A stretch of DNA of 64,000 bases from Microbacterium hydrocarbonoxydans (GTDB lineage Bacteria > Actinomycetota > Actinomycetes > Actinomycetales > Microbacteriaceae). Below are positions 35,861-44,887 of this stretch, piece after piece. The DNA is taken from positions 620,001 to 684,000 of the forward strand of contig NZ_FNSQ01000005.1 of NCBI RefSeq assembly GCF_900105205.1, given 5' to 3'. The notes below the pieces were generated by a model that was given only the letters and a program-made list of their open reading frames with translations, was not told the origin of the DNA and made no database searches. How positions within the stretch are numbered: position 1 is the stretch's first letter; each line of letters starts with the position of its first letter. The translations under genes and the position numbers were made by a program.

Positions 35861-36664
35861 CTACCGCACCGTGCCCGCGCGGGAGGTGCTCCCGTCGCCG
35901 TCCACGTGCAGAAGGGATGCCTGGGACTGCTCCTGCTGCAGCTGGAACTCGAAGCGCGACCTATCACCGCGGTGGTGCGCCACGAAGTACTCCATCGGGA
36001 TGCCGTCGGCGCCCCTGCTGACGCTCCGCAGCCGCAGCAGCGCCGAGCCAGCGCTCACGCCCAGGTGCTGCGCCTGCTCGTGCGTCGCGACGGTCGCCTC
36101 GGCCGAGCGCACGCCGCTCGTCGCCACGATCCCGTTCTCGGCGAGCAGTCGGTACAGCGACGCCTCCGACAGATCGACGCCGAGTGTGACCCGGCCGACC
36201 GGCTCGGGCATCCATGTCGTCGACAGCGACCAGGGTTCGCCGTCGACGTGGCGCAGACGTTCGAGCACGACCACGGGCGCACCGACCTCGACCTCGAGCG
36301 CCGCGGCGATCTCGTCGTCGGCGAGGGTCTCCTCGTGCCGCAGCACGTCGCTGTGCACGTGACCTCCTCGGCGTTCGACGTCGTCGTAGAGTCCGATCAG
36401 CGTGTGCACGAGGCTCTCGCTCGTGCGTGGCCGCGACACGAACGTGCCTTTGCCCTTGACGCGCTCGACGAGTCCTTCGTGCTCGAGCTGCGCGAGCGCC
36501 TGACGCACCACCGTGCGGGAGATGCCGTAGCGCTCGCACAGGCGGTGCTCCCCTGGCAGCGGGTCGCCCGGCTGCAGACCGTCGCGGGTGATGCCGTCGA
36601 TGATCAGCTGCCGGAGCTGGTCGTACATGGGCGCCGCGGAGTGGCGGTCGATCGAGTCCTTCAT
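35861..36664 (-). CDS. GntR family regulator, HutC subfamily
   Basis: 267 residues: N-terminal winged helix (LCERYGISRTVVRQALAQLE) and a C-terminal UTRA ligand domain from about residue 95 (PVVVLERLRHVDGEPWSLST, GIPMEYFVAHHRGDRSRFEF). Members of this group respond to phosphorylated or free sugars. It is the third gene after rbsK and rbsD, with its ATG two bases past the rbsD stop. I propose it binds the ACCTGT-N4-ACAGGT palindromes at 38086/38113, 47196, 56804 and 56827 (inference from co-location). Confidence 0.9.
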   Translation of the reverse strand: MKDSIDRHSAAPMYDQLRQLIIDGITRDGLQPGDPLPGEHRLCERYGISRTVVRQALAQLEHEGLVERVKGKGTFVSRPRTSESLVHTLIGLYDDVERRGGHVHSDVLRHEETLADDEIAAALEVEVGAPVVVLERLRHVDGEPWSLSTTWMPEPVGRVTLGVDLSEASLYRLLAENGIVATSGVRSAEATVATHEQAQHLGVSAGSALLRLRSVSRGADGIPMEYFVAHHRGDRSRFEFQLQQEQSQASLLHVDGDGSTSRAGTVR

Positions 36665-36665
36665 C

Positions 36666-37070
36666 TCAGTACGCCACTCCCGCATGCAGGATCACGTTCG
36701 CGTAGGGGGTGAACTCGCCCGAGCGCACGAACGCACGGGCCGAGTGGGTGAGCTTCTTGAACTCGACGTGCGGGATGAGCTCGATCTCGAAGTCCTCGTC
36801 GGCGAAGCGCTCGCGCAGGGCGGCCAGCACCTCGGGGCTCTTCTCGGCGACCTCCTCCGAGACGGTGGCGCCCTCGACGACGAGCTCGGCGAGGACCGTG
36901 TCGAGCACGTCGAAGAAGGCCGGAGCGCCAGGCCGATAGGCGAGGTCGATGCGCTCGGAACCCGGAGGGATGGGCAGCCCGGCATCGGTCACGACCAGCA
37001 GATCGGTGTGGCCCGTCTCGCTGATCACGCGAGACAGGGCGGGATTGATCGTCGTCGGGGTCTTGCGCAT
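36666..37070 (-). CDS. rbsD: D-ribose pyranase RbsD
   Basis: 134 residues, normal for RbsD. It interconverts pyran and furan forms of ribose so that ribokinase can act. The motifs ETGHTDLLVVTDAGLPIP and the C-terminal RSGEFTPYANVILHAGV with catalytic Tyr are intact. It lies 18 bases downstream of rbsK and directly before the HutC-type regulator. Confidence 0.95.
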   Translation of the reverse strand: MRKTPTTINPALSRVISETGHTDLLVVTDAGLPIPPGSERIDLAYRPGAPAFFDVLDTVLAELVVEGATVSEEVAEKSPEVLAALRERFADEDFEIELIPHVEFKKLTHSARAFVRSGEFTPYANVILHAGVAY

Positions 37071-37088
37071 GGTGTCTCCTCCGGGAGG

Positions 37089-38039
37089 TCAGTGTGCTTC
37101 TCGGGCGGCCAGGAACGCCTCGACCTCGGCGCGCAGCGGAAGGCTGGGCGACGCGCCCTGCTTCGTCACGGCGAGGGCACCGGCGGCGGTCGCGAGCCGT
37201 ACGGCCTCCGTGAGGTTCCGGCCGTTCGCGAGGGCGGCGCCGAGGTATCCGGCGTAGGCGTCCCCTGCCGCAGTGGTGTCGACCGCCTCGACCGGGAACG
37301 GCGGGACGACGGATGCTCCCTCCGCCGTCACCACGCACGAGCCCTGGCCGGCGAGGGTGATCACGGCCGCGCCGACGCCGCGGTCGAGGAACCAGCGGCC
37401 TGCCTCGGCGGCGGTGGCGGCATCCGTCACCTCGATGCCGCTCAGCACCGAGGCCTCGGTCTCGTTGGGGGTCACGATGTCGATGGTCGCCCAGACCGCG
37501 TCGTCGAGAGGAGCTGCGGGAGCGGGGTCCAGGATGACGGTCATCCCGTGCTCGCGGCCCCGTGCGGTGATGTGCGCGGTCAGAGCCGACGGCGTCTCGA
37601 GCTGGGTGAGCAGCACCGAGGTCGTGGGGGCGAGCGCGGCCAGTGCGGCATCGATCTGCTCGGTGCTGAGAGCTGCATTGGCCAACGGCACCATCACGAT
37701 GTCGTTCTGCGCCGACGCGTCGACGCGGATGTGAGCGATGCCCGTCGGGCCGGGCACGGTGCGCAGGTGCGTGAGGTCGACCCCGGCCTTGCTCAGACCG
37801 TCGACCACCAGGTCGTGGAAGAGGTCGTCTCCGACGCATCCGACGAAGCTCGTCCGGGCGCCGGAGCGTCCGGCCGCGACCGCCTGGTTGGCGCCCTTGC
37901 CGCCGAGCATCAGGGTGAACTGTTCGCCGAGGATCGTCTCACCGCGTGCTGGAAGCCGGGTCGAGAAGGTCGTCACATCAGCGGTCACGCTGCCGACGAT
38001 GACCACCCCGGTGCGATCGGGCGAGGCGGCGGCTGTCAT
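37089..38039 (-). CDS. rbsK: Ribokinase
   Basis: 316 residues of the PfkB family. The signature GGKGANQAVAAGRSGA near residue 45 and the catalytic-base motif DTTAAGDAYAG near residue 260 (Asp) are present. It phosphorylates D-ribose (or a related furanose) at O5. CAGGAG precedes the ATG at 38039. First gene of rbsK-rbsD-gntR, divergent from a transaldolase-like gene, with two copies of a regulator palindrome between them. Confidence 0.93.
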   Translation of the reverse strand: MTAAASPDRTGVVIVGSVTADVTTFSTRLPARGETILGEQFTLMLGGKGANQAVAAGRSGARTSFVGCVGDDLFHDLVVDGLSKAGVDLTHLRTVPGPTGIAHIRVDASAQNDIVMVPLANAALSTEQIDAALAALAPTTSVLLTQLETPSALTAHITARGREHGMTVILDPAPAAPLDDAVWATIDIVTPNETEASVLSGIEVTDAATAAEAGRWFLDRGVGAAVITLAGQGSCVVTAEGASVVPPFPVEAVDTTAAGDAYAGYLGAALANGRNLTEAVRLATAAGALAVTKQGASPSLPLRAEVEAFLAAREAH

Positions 38040-38085
38040 GGCACTCCTGATCGTCGTCGATGCGGGGCGCTTTGACATCCTCCGC

Positions 38086-38130
38086 GGCTGTCATTACATT
38101 AGCCGAAACCCAACCTGTAACGACAGGTTG
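38086..38130. promoter_or_regulatory. Two operator palindromes between rbsK and transaldolase-like gene
   Basis: Site 1 (38086-38101) reads GGCTGTCATTACATTA and matches only the core TGT-N4-ACA. Site 2 (38111-38130) reads CAACCTGTAACGACAGGTTG, perfect 8-bp arms around AACG. The same motif is found before the ribose-type importer and before the FGGY/cupin operon. Confidence 0.75.
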
Positions 38131-38146
38131 CGCCCGAGGAGACCCG

Positions 38147-38809
38147 ATGACCGCGCTCGCCCCCCGCCTCTACGTCGACAGCGCGGACACCGACCGGGTC
38201 TCGTCGCTCCTGGCCGCGGGAGTGGTGCACGGCGTCACGACAAACCCGACCATCCTCGAGCGCGGCCGTCGCACCGCCGCCGAGATTCCCGACCTGTACG
38301 CCCGGTGGACCGAGGAGGGTGCGCGCGAGATCTTCTTCCAGACCTGGGGCGGCGACACCGCCGCCTTCCTCCGCAACGCCGAGGGCATCCGTGCTCTGGG
38401 GGAGCGGGTCGTCGTGAAGGTGCCCGCGACGCGCGACGGGTTCGCCGCGGCATCCGCTCTGGTGCGCGATGGTGCGACGGTGCTGGTGACCGCGGTGTAC
38501 ACGGTGGGTCAGGCGCTGGCCTGCGCCTCGATCGGTGTGCAGTACATCGCGCCGTATCTCGGGCGGATGCGGGATGCCGGCATCGACGGCGACGCGGTGA
38601 TCGCGCGGATGCAGGAGGTCTGCGTGGGCAGCTCGTCGAACGTGCTCGCCGCGAGCCTGCGCTCACCGGAGGACATCACCGGACTGCGCCTGGCCGGAGT
38701 GCCGTACTTCACGGCCGCGCCCGATGTGATCGAGCAGCTGTTGTACAACGAGGTCAGCGACGGCTCGGCCGCGGAGTTCGACGCGGCGATGGGGCGTCTC
38801 GGGGCCTGA
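38147..38809 (+). CDS. Transaldolase / fructose-6-phosphate aldolase family protein
   Basis: 220 residues, the short TalC/FSA size. The strand motif VHGVTTNPTILERG, the Schiff-base Lys in VVVKVPATRDG and the QYIAPYLGRMRDAGIDG segment are intact. It should transfer or cleave a dihydroxyacetone or three-carbon unit of a ketose phosphate. GAGGAGA precedes the ATG. The shared operator region links it to ribokinase control. The stop codon lies in the first unit of a 24-bp tandem duplication. Confidence 0.9.
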   Translation: MTALAPRLYVDSADTDRVSSLLAAGVVHGVTTNPTILERGRRTAAEIPDLYARWTEEGAREIFFQTWGGDTAAFLRNAEGIRALGERVVVKVPATRDGFAAASALVRDGATVLVTAVYTVGQALACASIGVQYIAPYLGRMRDAGIDGDAVIARMQEVCVGSSSNVLAASLRSPEDITGLRLAGVPYFTAAPDVIEQLLYNEVSDGSAAEFDAAMGRLGA

Positions 38810-38845
38810 TGCTCGGGCCGCCTCGGGGCCTGATGCTCGGGCCGC
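38798..38845. repeat. 24-bp tandem duplication overlapping the aldolase gene stop
   Basis: Two identical 24-base units (CTCGGGGCCTGATGCTCGGG plus CCGC) at 38798-38821 and 38822-38845. The first contains the stop codon of the aldolase gene, so the duplication created downstream non-coding sequence without changing the protein. Confidence 0.85.
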
Positions 38846-38848
38846 CTC

Positions 38849-38946
38849 GTTCACGACTCAGCATGGATGCGGCAGTCGGCGGACTGGCTCCGCACGGTTC
38901 CGCAGGTCTGCGGTCGTCGAGGATGCGTCTGTGCTGAGAAGTGAAC
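38849..38946. repeat. Palindromic-ended intergenic element, family 1, copy B (98 bp)
   Basis: Ends GTTCACGACTCAGCAT and GTGCTGAGAAGTGAAC. It fills the space between the convergent aldolase gene and the fucose-cluster gntR gene, ending three bases before the latter's stop. Confidence 0.7.
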
Positions 38947-38949
38947 GAC

Positions 38950-39627
38950 TCAGGCGGATGCCGCTTGGCGCAGCCACCGCTCGACACCGGCGATGTGCGC
39001 GGTGGCGAGCGAGGTCGCGAGACCGGAATCCCGCCGGGCGATGGCGTCGGCGATCGCCCGGTGCTCCGACAGGGTGCGCTCGACGGCGCCGCCCTCGGTG
39101 AGCCCTCGCCAGACGCGGGCGCGGACGGTCTGACTGCTCAGGTGCTCGATGAGGCTCGCGAGGTAGGCGTTGCCCGCCATCGCGACGATCTCCCGGTGGA
39201 AGCGGATGTCGTGCTCGACCAGCGCCTCGATGCTGACGGTCGGGTCGATGGAGTCGACCTCGCGTTCGAGCTCCCCGATCGCGTCGTCGCTGCCGAGGGT
39301 CGCGGCGAGGCCGGTGGCCTGGGATTCCAGCATCCGCCTGACCGCGAAGATCTCGAGCATCGAGTCGTCGTCGTGCATGTCGACGACGAACGAGATCGCC
39401 TCCAGCAGCAGGTGCGGCTCGAGACTGGTCACATAGGTGCCGTCGCCGCGGCGCACATCGAGGACGCGAATGACCTCGAGCGCCTTGACCGCCTCGCGCA
39501 TCGAGTTGCGGGAGAGTCCGAGCCGTTCGGAGAGCTCCTTCTCCGGTGGCAGCCGATCGCCGGGGGCGAGTTCGCCCGATACGATCATCGCCTTGATCTT
39601 CTCGATCGCATCGTCTGTCACTGCCAT
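38950..39627 (-). CDS. GntR family regulator, FCD subfamily (fucose cluster)
   Basis: 225 residues: winged helix with LSERLGLSRNSMREAVKALE and an FCD domain with metal-binding His/Asp residues in EHDIRFHREIVAMAGN and SEHRAI. It is divergent from the lactonase gene at 39666 and beside the L-fucose pathway genes. A 12-bp motif CATCGGATGTCT occurs in its own promoter gap (39646) and, inverted, between the two divergent fucose operons (42520), which I take as its operator. Confidence 0.9.
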   Translation of the reverse strand: MAVTDDAIEKIKAMIVSGELAPGDRLPPEKELSERLGLSRNSMREAVKALEVIRVLDVRRGDGTYVTSLEPHLLLEAISFVVDMHDDDSMLEIFAVRRMLESQATGLAATLGSDDAIGELEREVDSIDPTVSIEALVEHDIRFHREIVAMAGNAYLASLIEHLSSQTVRARVWRGLTEGGAVERTLSEHRAIADAIARRDSGLATSLATAHIAGVERWLRQAASA

Positions 39628-39645
39628 GGCGTCATCCTAGCCATT

Positions 39646-39657
39646 CATCGGATGTCT
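39646..39657. promoter_or_regulatory. Candidate operator of fucose-cluster GntR, site 1
   Basis: CATCGGATGTCT between gntR (start 39627) and the lactonase gene (39666). The same 12 bases occur in reverse at 42520-42531. The palindromic core is CATC(C/G)GATG. A -10-like TAGCCA is just upstream of the site at 39639-39644. Confidence 0.55.
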
Positions 39658-39665
39658 GGGGCAGG

Positions 39666-40655
39666 ATGGTGGACATGCGCGTACTCGATTCGCACCTGCA
39701 CCTCTGGGATCCCGAGATTCTGCACTACACCTGGCTCGAGGGGCCGCTGGCCTGGCTGTTCGGCCGGACCGAGATCGAGCACGCCCGGCTCGAACGGGCC
39801 ACCACGGAGCACTCGATCTTCGTGCAGGCCGAGACGATCGAAGACGACTTCCTCGACGAGGTGCGCTGGGTGGCTGGACTCGCGCCCGCGATCGGCGTCG
39901 TCGGCATCGTCGCCGGTGCTCGGCTGGACCGCGGCACCGACACGACCGCGCACCTCGAAGGACTCGCAGCCGAGCCGCTCGTCGTCGGCGTGCGGCACAA
40001 CCTGCAGGGGGAACCAGACGGGCTGGCGGTCTCCGCGGGCTTCGTGACCGGGGCCAGAGAGGTCGCCGCGCGGGGCTGGGCGTTCGACGCCTGCATCCGT
40101 TCCTCGCAGCTGCCGGAGATCTCGCGTCTCGCCGGAGCGGTGCCCGAGCTGCGGATGGTGCTCGACCACCTCGGCAAGCCCGAGGTGGGCACGGCGGATG
40201 CTCCGGCCGCCCCGACGATGGAGTGGGTGCGCGACCTCGACGACCTCGCGCGGCATCCGAACGTCTGCTGCAAGCTGTCGGGGCTGCCGGCCGAAGCCGG
40301 AGGGGACTGGTCGCCCGCGCAGCTGGAGCCGTTCCTCGACGCCGCCGCCGACGCCTTCGGAGTGGAGCGACTGCTGTGGGGCAGCGACTGGCCGGTGTCG
40401 GTGATCGGCCCGCCCGAGGCGGGCGATCCGTACGCGAACGACGACGGAGCGCCGATGTATCAGCCGACGGCGCGCAGCCGCTGGGCGGATGCCGTGATCG
40501 CCTGGGCCGACCGCCGGGGACACGACGTCGACGCGATCCTGTGGCGCAACGCCGAGGAGTTCTACCGGGTCGGGGAACGCCGGACGCACGCGGATGCGCG
40601 GGAGGAGCGGCCTCGTCGCGGCATCCTCGGATGGCTGAGGGGCGAGCGCTCGTAG
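39666..40655 (+). CDS. Amidohydrolase family lactonase, probable L-fucono-1,5-lactonase
   Basis: 329 residues of the COG3618 amidohydrolase group. Metal-site motifs: DSHLHLWDP at the N-terminus, MVLDHLGKPEV in the middle and LLWGSDWPVSV near the C-terminus. Relatives open sugar lactones such as L-fucono- or L-rhamnono-lactone. With fuconate dehydratase, a fucose-type aldo/keto reductase, an SDR and a FAH hydrolase nearby, it supplies the lactone-opening step. ATG 39675 (MRVLDSHLHLW) is an equally possible start. Confidence 0.85.
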   Translation: MVDMRVLDSHLHLWDPEILHYTWLEGPLAWLFGRTEIEHARLERATTEHSIFVQAETIEDDFLDEVRWVAGLAPAIGVVGIVAGARLDRGTDTTAHLEGLAAEPLVVGVRHNLQGEPDGLAVSAGFVTGAREVAARGWAFDACIRSSQLPEISRLAGAVPELRMVLDHLGKPEVGTADAPAAPTMEWVRDLDDLARHPNVCCKLSGLPAEAGGDWSPAQLEPFLDAAADAFGVERLLWGSDWPVSVIGPPEAGDPYANDDGAPMYQPTARSRWADAVIAWADRRGHDVDAILWRNAEEFYRVGERRTHADAREERPRRGILGWLRGERS

Positions 40656-40708
40656 GCCGTCGTTCGTCCTTCGTCGGTCGTCGTTCCCGGACTGCACGTC
40701 CCGGATTG

Positions 40709-40771
40709 CACAGAGGGCCCCGAATCGCACAGCCCCCATCGGGGATCGTGTGCGGTTCGGGGCCCCCTGTG
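40709..40771. repeat. Large intergenic hairpin with 23-bp arms
   Basis: CACAGAGGGCCCCGAATCGC(ACA) at 40709-40731 pairs with 40749-40771 at 21 of 23 positions, with a further CCCC/GGGG stem inside. It lies between the convergent lactonase and SDR genes. It may terminate transcription both ways, but the design recalls the TGCACAG hairpin at 32981. Confidence 0.7.
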
Positions 40772-40834
40772 CTGTTCGGGACCGGAATCGGCCGCGAATC
40801 GGGACTGGAGTCGGTGCCGAACCCGGCCCGGAAC

Positions 40835-41593
40835 TCAGCTGCCGACGGGACGCAGACGCAGCTGCGCCATGCCGCCGTCGACCTCGATGAACGTGCCGGT
40901 GGTGGATCCGGCATCCGGGCTGACGAGGTAGGCGACGGCTGCCGCGACCTCGTCCGGCGACACCAGTCGGCCGTGGGGCTGGCGAGCCTCGAGCGCGGCG
41001 CGCTCGGCGGGCGGGTCGTCGGCCGAGTCGAGCAGCCTCCCGACCCAGGGGGTGTCGGCGGTGCCGGGGTTCACGGCGTTGACGCGGATGCCTTCGCGCA
41101 GATGGTCCGCCGCCATGGCTCGCGTGAGGGCCGAGACCGCACCCTTCGACGCGCTGTACAGAGCGCGCTGCGGCAGGCCGGTGGTGGACGCGATGGATGC
41201 CGTGTTGCAGACCGCCGCGCTCGGCGACTGCTTGAGCCAGGGCAGCGCCGCCGAGGTGACGCGGGCGATGCCGGTGACGTTGATCGAGAGGACTCGCGCC
41301 CACTCGTCGTCGTCGTTCGCGCTGATGTCGCCCTGCGCGCCGACGCCGGCGTTGTTCACGACGATGTCGATGCGGCCGAACCTCTCGGCGACGGCGGCCA
41401 CGGCGGCATCCACCGACGCGCGGTCCGACACGTCGGCCGTGAACGCGGCGAAGGCGGCATCCGCTCCCGAGGTGTCGCGGTCGAGCACCGCGATCTGCGC
41501 GCCGTCGGCATTCAGGCGCGCGGCGATGGCCGCGCCGATGCCGGATGCTCCGCCGGTGACGATCGCGACGAGTCCGTCGAGTGCGCTGCTCAC
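40835..41593 (-). CDS. SDR dehydrogenase, probable 2-keto-3-deoxy-L-fuconate dehydrogenase
   Basis: 252 residues: VTGGASGIGAAIA, NNAG at ~83, Ser in CNTASIASTTG and YSASKGAVSAL, C-terminal GTFIEVDGG. The GTG at 41593 overlaps the stop of the FAH hydrolase gene (GTGA), so they are translated together. In the non-phosphorylative L-fucose pathway this enzyme oxidises 2-keto-3-deoxy-L-fuconate to the 2,4-diketo acid, which the FAH partner then cleaves. Assignment rests on context. Confidence 0.82.
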   Translation of the reverse strand: MSSALDGLVAIVTGGASGIGAAIAARLNADGAQIAVLDRDTSGADAAFAAFTADVSDRASVDAAVAAVAERFGRIDIVVNNAGVGAQGDISANDDDEWARVLSINVTGIARVTSAALPWLKQSPSAAVCNTASIASTTGLPQRALYSASKGAVSALTRAMAADHLREGIRVNAVNPGTADTPWVGRLLDSADDPPAERAALEARQPHGRLVSPDEVAAAVAYLVSPDAGSTTGTFIEVDGGMAQLRLRPVGS

Positions 41594-42450
41594 TTCTGTG
41601 CCTCCCATGCCACGAACTCCTGGCGCTGATGCCCGAGTCCTTCGATCTCGATGTCGACCACGTCGCCCGCCTTCAGGTACGGGAACTTCCCGCCGAAGGC
41701 GACGCCCTGCGGGGTGCCCGTGAGGATGAGGTCGCCGGGCTCCAGGGCGACGTACTGCGACAGGTGGTGCACGATCGCGCGCACGTCGAAGATCATGTCG
41801 TTCGTGTTCGAGTCCTGCCGCGGCTCGCCGTTGACCCAGCTGCGCAGTCGCAGGTCGTCGACCTGGACCTCGTCGGGAGTGACCAGCCAGGGGCCGGTCG
41901 GGTTGAACCCCGGCGCGATCTTGCCCTTCGACCACTGCCCGCCGGAGACCTCCATCTGGAAGGCGCGCTCCGAGACGTCGTTGGCGGTGACGTAGCCGGC
42001 GATGTGGGCGTCGGCCTCGTCCGGAGAGTCGAGGTGCGAGGCGCGGGCGCCGATCACGATGCCCAGCTCCACCTCCCAGTCGGTCTTCTCGCTGCCGCGG
42101 GGGATCGTGACCGCATCGTTCGGGCCGACGACGGTGTTCGGCGTCTTCAGGAACATGATCGGGACAGTCGGCGGCTCGGAGCCGGACTCGCGGGCGTGCG
42201 CCGCGTAGTTCTGGCCGATGCAGATGACGGCGCTGGGACGAGCGATCGGCGCTCCGATTCGCATCTCGGCGGCGCCCTGCAGCTCCGGAAGGTCGCCGGC
42301 AGCGCGGGCGGATTCGACGCGGGCGCGGAAGTCTCCGGCCAGGAAGTCGCCGTTCACATCGGATGTCACGGGACGCAGGTCGAGGTACTCCTCGCCCTCG
42401 ATGAGCACCGGAATCTCGGCGCCGGACGGGCCTAGGCGTGCGAACTTCAT
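41590..42450 (-). CDS. Fumarylacetoacetate hydrolase family, probable 2,4-diketo-3-deoxy-L-fuconate hydrolase
   Basis: 286 residues. FAH-type metal ligands are in DWEVELGIVIG, with ICIGQNYAAHARES before and LTGTPQGVAFG after. It would hydrolyse the C-C bond of 2,4-diketo-3-deoxy-L-fuconate to pyruvate and lactate. AGGAGAGAC precedes the ATG at 42450. It is divergent from fuconate dehydratase and overlaps the downstream SDR. Confidence 0.85.
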   Translation of the reverse strand: MKFARLGPSGAEIPVLIEGEEYLDLRPVTSDVNGDFLAGDFRARVESARAAGDLPELQGAAEMRIGAPIARPSAVICIGQNYAAHARESGSEPPTVPIMFLKTPNTVVGPNDAVTIPRGSEKTDWEVELGIVIGARASHLDSPDEADAHIAGYVTANDVSERAFQMEVSGGQWSKGKIAPGFNPTGPWLVTPDEVQVDDLRLRSWVNGEPRQDSNTNDMIFDVRAIVHHLSQYVALEPGDLILTGTPQGVAFGGKFPYLKAGDVVDIEIEGLGHQRQEFVAWEAQK

Positions 42451-42519
42451 GTCTCTCCTGATCAGTGCGGTGTCCATGGGAAGCGGGCGCTTCACCGCGG
42501 CCCGTCTCGTTGACAGTAT

Positions 42520-42534
42520 AGACATCCGATGTTT
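42520..42534. promoter_or_regulatory. Candidate operator of fucose-cluster GntR, site 2
   Basis: AGACATCCGATGTTT in the divergent gap between the hydrolase and dehydratase genes. The central ACATCCGATGT is an exact palindrome around one base. It shares 12 bases with 39646-39657, and its ATCCGATGTTT part recurs at 47283-47293 before the ribose-type importer. Confidence 0.6.
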
Positions 42535-42584
42535 ACACTCCAAGAGATCTGCACGAATCCCCACCCCGTGCACGAGAGGACCCC

Positions 42585-43880
42585 GTGAGCCGCATCGTCG
42601 CCCTCGACACGACCGACATCCGCTTCCCGACATCGTTGAGTTTGGACGGGTCGGACGCCATGAACCCCGACCCCGACTACTCGGCGGCGTACGTCATCGT
42701 GCGCACGGATGCCGAGGACGGCGTCGCAGGCCACGCCTTCGTCTTCACCATCGGCCGCGGCAACGATGTGCAGGTCGCGGCGATCGACGCGCTCGCCGGA
42801 CACCTGGTGGGGCGCGAACTCGAACCGCTGCTCGACGACATGGGCACGACGTTCCGCGACATCATCGGCGACTCGCAGCTGCGCTGGCTCGGTCCCGAGA
42901 AGGGCGTCATGCACATGGCGATCGGCGCGGTCATCAACGCGCTGTGGGATATCAAGGCGAAGCGCGCCGGCCTGCCGCTGTGGCAGCTCCTGGCCAGGAT
43001 GACGCCCGAGGAGATCGTCGATCTCGTCGACTTCCGCTACCTGACCAACGCCCTGACCAGGGAGGACGCGCTCGACATCCTGCGCGCCGCAGAGCCGGGC
43101 CGCGCCGAGCGAGAGCGGGAGCTGCTCGCCACCGGATACCCCGGCTACACGACCAGCCCCGGGTGGCTCGGATACTCCGACGAGAAGCTCGAGCGACTCG
43201 CCCGCGAGGCGATGGCCGACGGCTTCACCCAGATCAAGCTCAAAGTCGGCGCCGACCTCGACGACGACATCCGTCGTTTCCGCAAGGCCCGCGAGGTGTG
43301 CGGCCCCGACTTCCCGATCGCGATCGACGCCAACCAGCGTTGGGAGGTCTCGGAGGCGATCGAGTGGGTCAACGCGCTCGCCGAGTTCCACCCCGCCTGG
43401 ATCGAGGAGCCCACCAGCCCGGACGACGTTCTCGGTCATGCCGAGATCGCCAGGGGGATCGCGCCGATCCGCGTCGCCACCGGCGAGCACGCCCAGAACC
43501 GCGTCATCTTCAAGCAGCTGCTGCAGGCCGAGGCGATCTCGGTCATGCAGATCGACGCGGTGCGGGTCGCCGGCGTCAACGAGAACATCGCCAACCTGCT
43601 GCTCGCCGCGAAGTTCGGCGTGCCGGTGTGCCCGCACGCCGGCGGTGTCGGCCTGTGCGAGGCCGTGCAGCACCTGTCGATGTTCGACTTCGTCGCCGTC
43701 ACCGGCACCCGGGAAGGCCGGATGATCGAGTTCGTCGACCACCTGCACGAGCACTTCGTGATCCCCACCGACATCCAGGGCGGCTCGTACCTGGCCCCCG
43801 TCGCGCCCGGTTCCGGCATGGAGATGAAGGCCGAGAGCATCGCCGCGTACACCTGGAAGGGACAGCATGTCGGCATCTGA
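42585..43880 (+). CDS. L-fuconate dehydratase (enolase superfamily)
   Basis: 431 residues. The enolase-superfamily barrel carries the catalytic Lys motif in [10 protein letters not shown], metal ligands in [16 protein letters not shown] and ATGEHAQNR, and the His-containing HAGGVGLCE. These match fuconate dehydratases closely in order and spacing. It converts L-fuconate to 2-keto-3-deoxy-L-fuconate. GTG start with GAGAGGA upstream. The following reductase gene overlaps it by 14 bases. Confidence 0.92.
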   Translation: MSRIVALDTTDIRFPTSLSLDGSDAMNPDPDYSAAYVIVRTDAEDGVAGHAFVFTIGRGNDVQVAAIDALAGHLVGRELEPLLDDMGTTFRDIIGDSQLRWLGPEKGVMHMAIGAVINALWDIKAKRAGLPLWQLLARMTPEEIVDLVDFRYLTNALTREDALDILRAAEPGRAERERELLATGYPGYTTSPGWLGYSDEKLERLAREAMADGFTQIKLKVGADLDDDIRRFRKAREVCGPDFPIAIDANQRWEVSEAIEWVNALAEFHPAWIEEPTSPDDVLGHAEIARGIAPIRVATGEHAQNRVIFKQLLQAEAISVMQIDAVRVAGVNENIANLLLAAKFGVPVCPHAGGVGLCEAVQHLSMFDFVAVTGTREGRMIEFVDHLHEHFVIPTDIQGGSYLAPVAPGSGMEMKAESIAAYTWKGQHVGI

Positions 43881-44832
43881 TCGACTGACGGTCCCGCGCC
43901 TCGGATACGGGGCGGCCAACGTCGGCAACCTGTTCCGCGCGCTCAGCGACGACGAGGCTTGGGCCGTGCTCGACGCGGCCTGGGAGAGCGGCATCCGCTT
44001 CTTCGACACGGCCCCGCACTACGGGCTCGGCCTGTCTGAGCGGCGTCTCGGCGCGTTTCTGCAGACCAAGCCGCGCGAGGAGTACGTGCTCTCGACCAAG
44101 GTCGGTCGACTGCTGCGGCCGAACCCGGAGCACGCCGGCGGGCTCGACACCGCGAACGATTTCCACGTGCCGGATGACCTCCAGCGCGTGTGGGACTTCT
44201 CGGCTTCGGGGATCCGCGCCAGCCTCGACGAGTCGCGCGAACGGCTGGGCATCGACCGCATCGACCTCGTCTACCTGCACGACCCGGAACGTCACGATCT
44301 CGACCTGGCGCTCGCCGAGGCGCTGCCCGCGCTGGAGCAGCTGCGTCGCGACGGCGAGGTGGCGGCCGTCGGGATCGGCTCGATGGTGTCGGAGGCGCTC
44401 GCCGCGGCGGTGCGATCGGCCGACCTCGACCTGATCATGGTCGCCGGCCGGTACACGCTGCTCGAGCAGCCGGCCGCGGCCGACGTCCTGCCCGCCTGTC
44501 GGGAGACGGGCACCGGGATCGTGGCGGCATCCGTCTTCAACTCCGGACTGCTCGCATCGAGCGAGCCGAAGCGCGACGGGCGGTACGAGTACGGTCAGCT
44601 GCCCGACGAGCTCTGGGAGCGGCTGGTGCGCATCGCCGGCGTCTGTGCGGCGCATGACGTGCCGCTGCCTGCGGCAGCGATCCAGTTCCCGTTGCAGTCT
44701 GACGTGGTGCGGTCGGTGGTGGTCGGGGGCAGTCGGCCGGCGCAGCTCACGCAGAATGCGGAGTATGCGGCGCTCGAGATTCCCGACGCACTGTGGGCCG
44801 AGCTCGCGGCCGAAGGCCTGATCCCGGCTTGA
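43867..44832 (+). CDS. Aldo/keto reductase, probable L-fucose (D-threo-aldose) dehydrogenase
   Basis: 321 residues with the AKR tetrad: [14 protein letters not shown] (Asp, Tyr), STKVGRLL (Lys) and YLHDPERHD (His). The [10 protein letters not shown] and [14 protein letters not shown] segments are typical of D-threo-aldose/L-fucose 1-dehydrogenases. It would oxidise L-fucose to the lactone, the first pathway step. It overlaps the fuconate dehydratase gene by 14 bases. Confidence 0.88.
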   Translation: MSASDRLTVPRLGYGAANVGNLFRALSDDEAWAVLDAAWESGIRFFDTAPHYGLGLSERRLGAFLQTKPREEYVLSTKVGRLLRPNPEHAGGLDTANDFHVPDDLQRVWDFSASGIRASLDESRERLGIDRIDLVYLHDPERHDLDLALAEALPALEQLRRDGEVAAVGIGSMVSEALAAAVRSADLDLIMVAGRYTLLEQPAAADVLPACRETGTGIVAASVFNSGLLASSEPKRDGRYEYGQLPDELWERLVRIAGVCAAHDVPLPAAAIQFPLQSDVVRSVVVGGSRPAQLTQNAEYAALEIPDALWAELAAEGLIPA

Positions 44833-44880
44833 GCGGGTGTTGCCCGGCTTGAGCGGGCGGTTGCCCGACTTGAGCGGGCG
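44823..44880. repeat. Tandem repeat CCCGGCTTGAGCGGGYGGTTG (~21 bp, about 2.8 copies)
   Basis: Three near-identical CTTGAGCGGG blocks spaced 20-21 bases; the first overlaps the reductase stop codon. Its origin resembles the 24-bp duplication at the aldolase stop (38798). It directly precedes repeat element C. Confidence 0.75.
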
Positions 44881-44887
44881 CGGCGTC

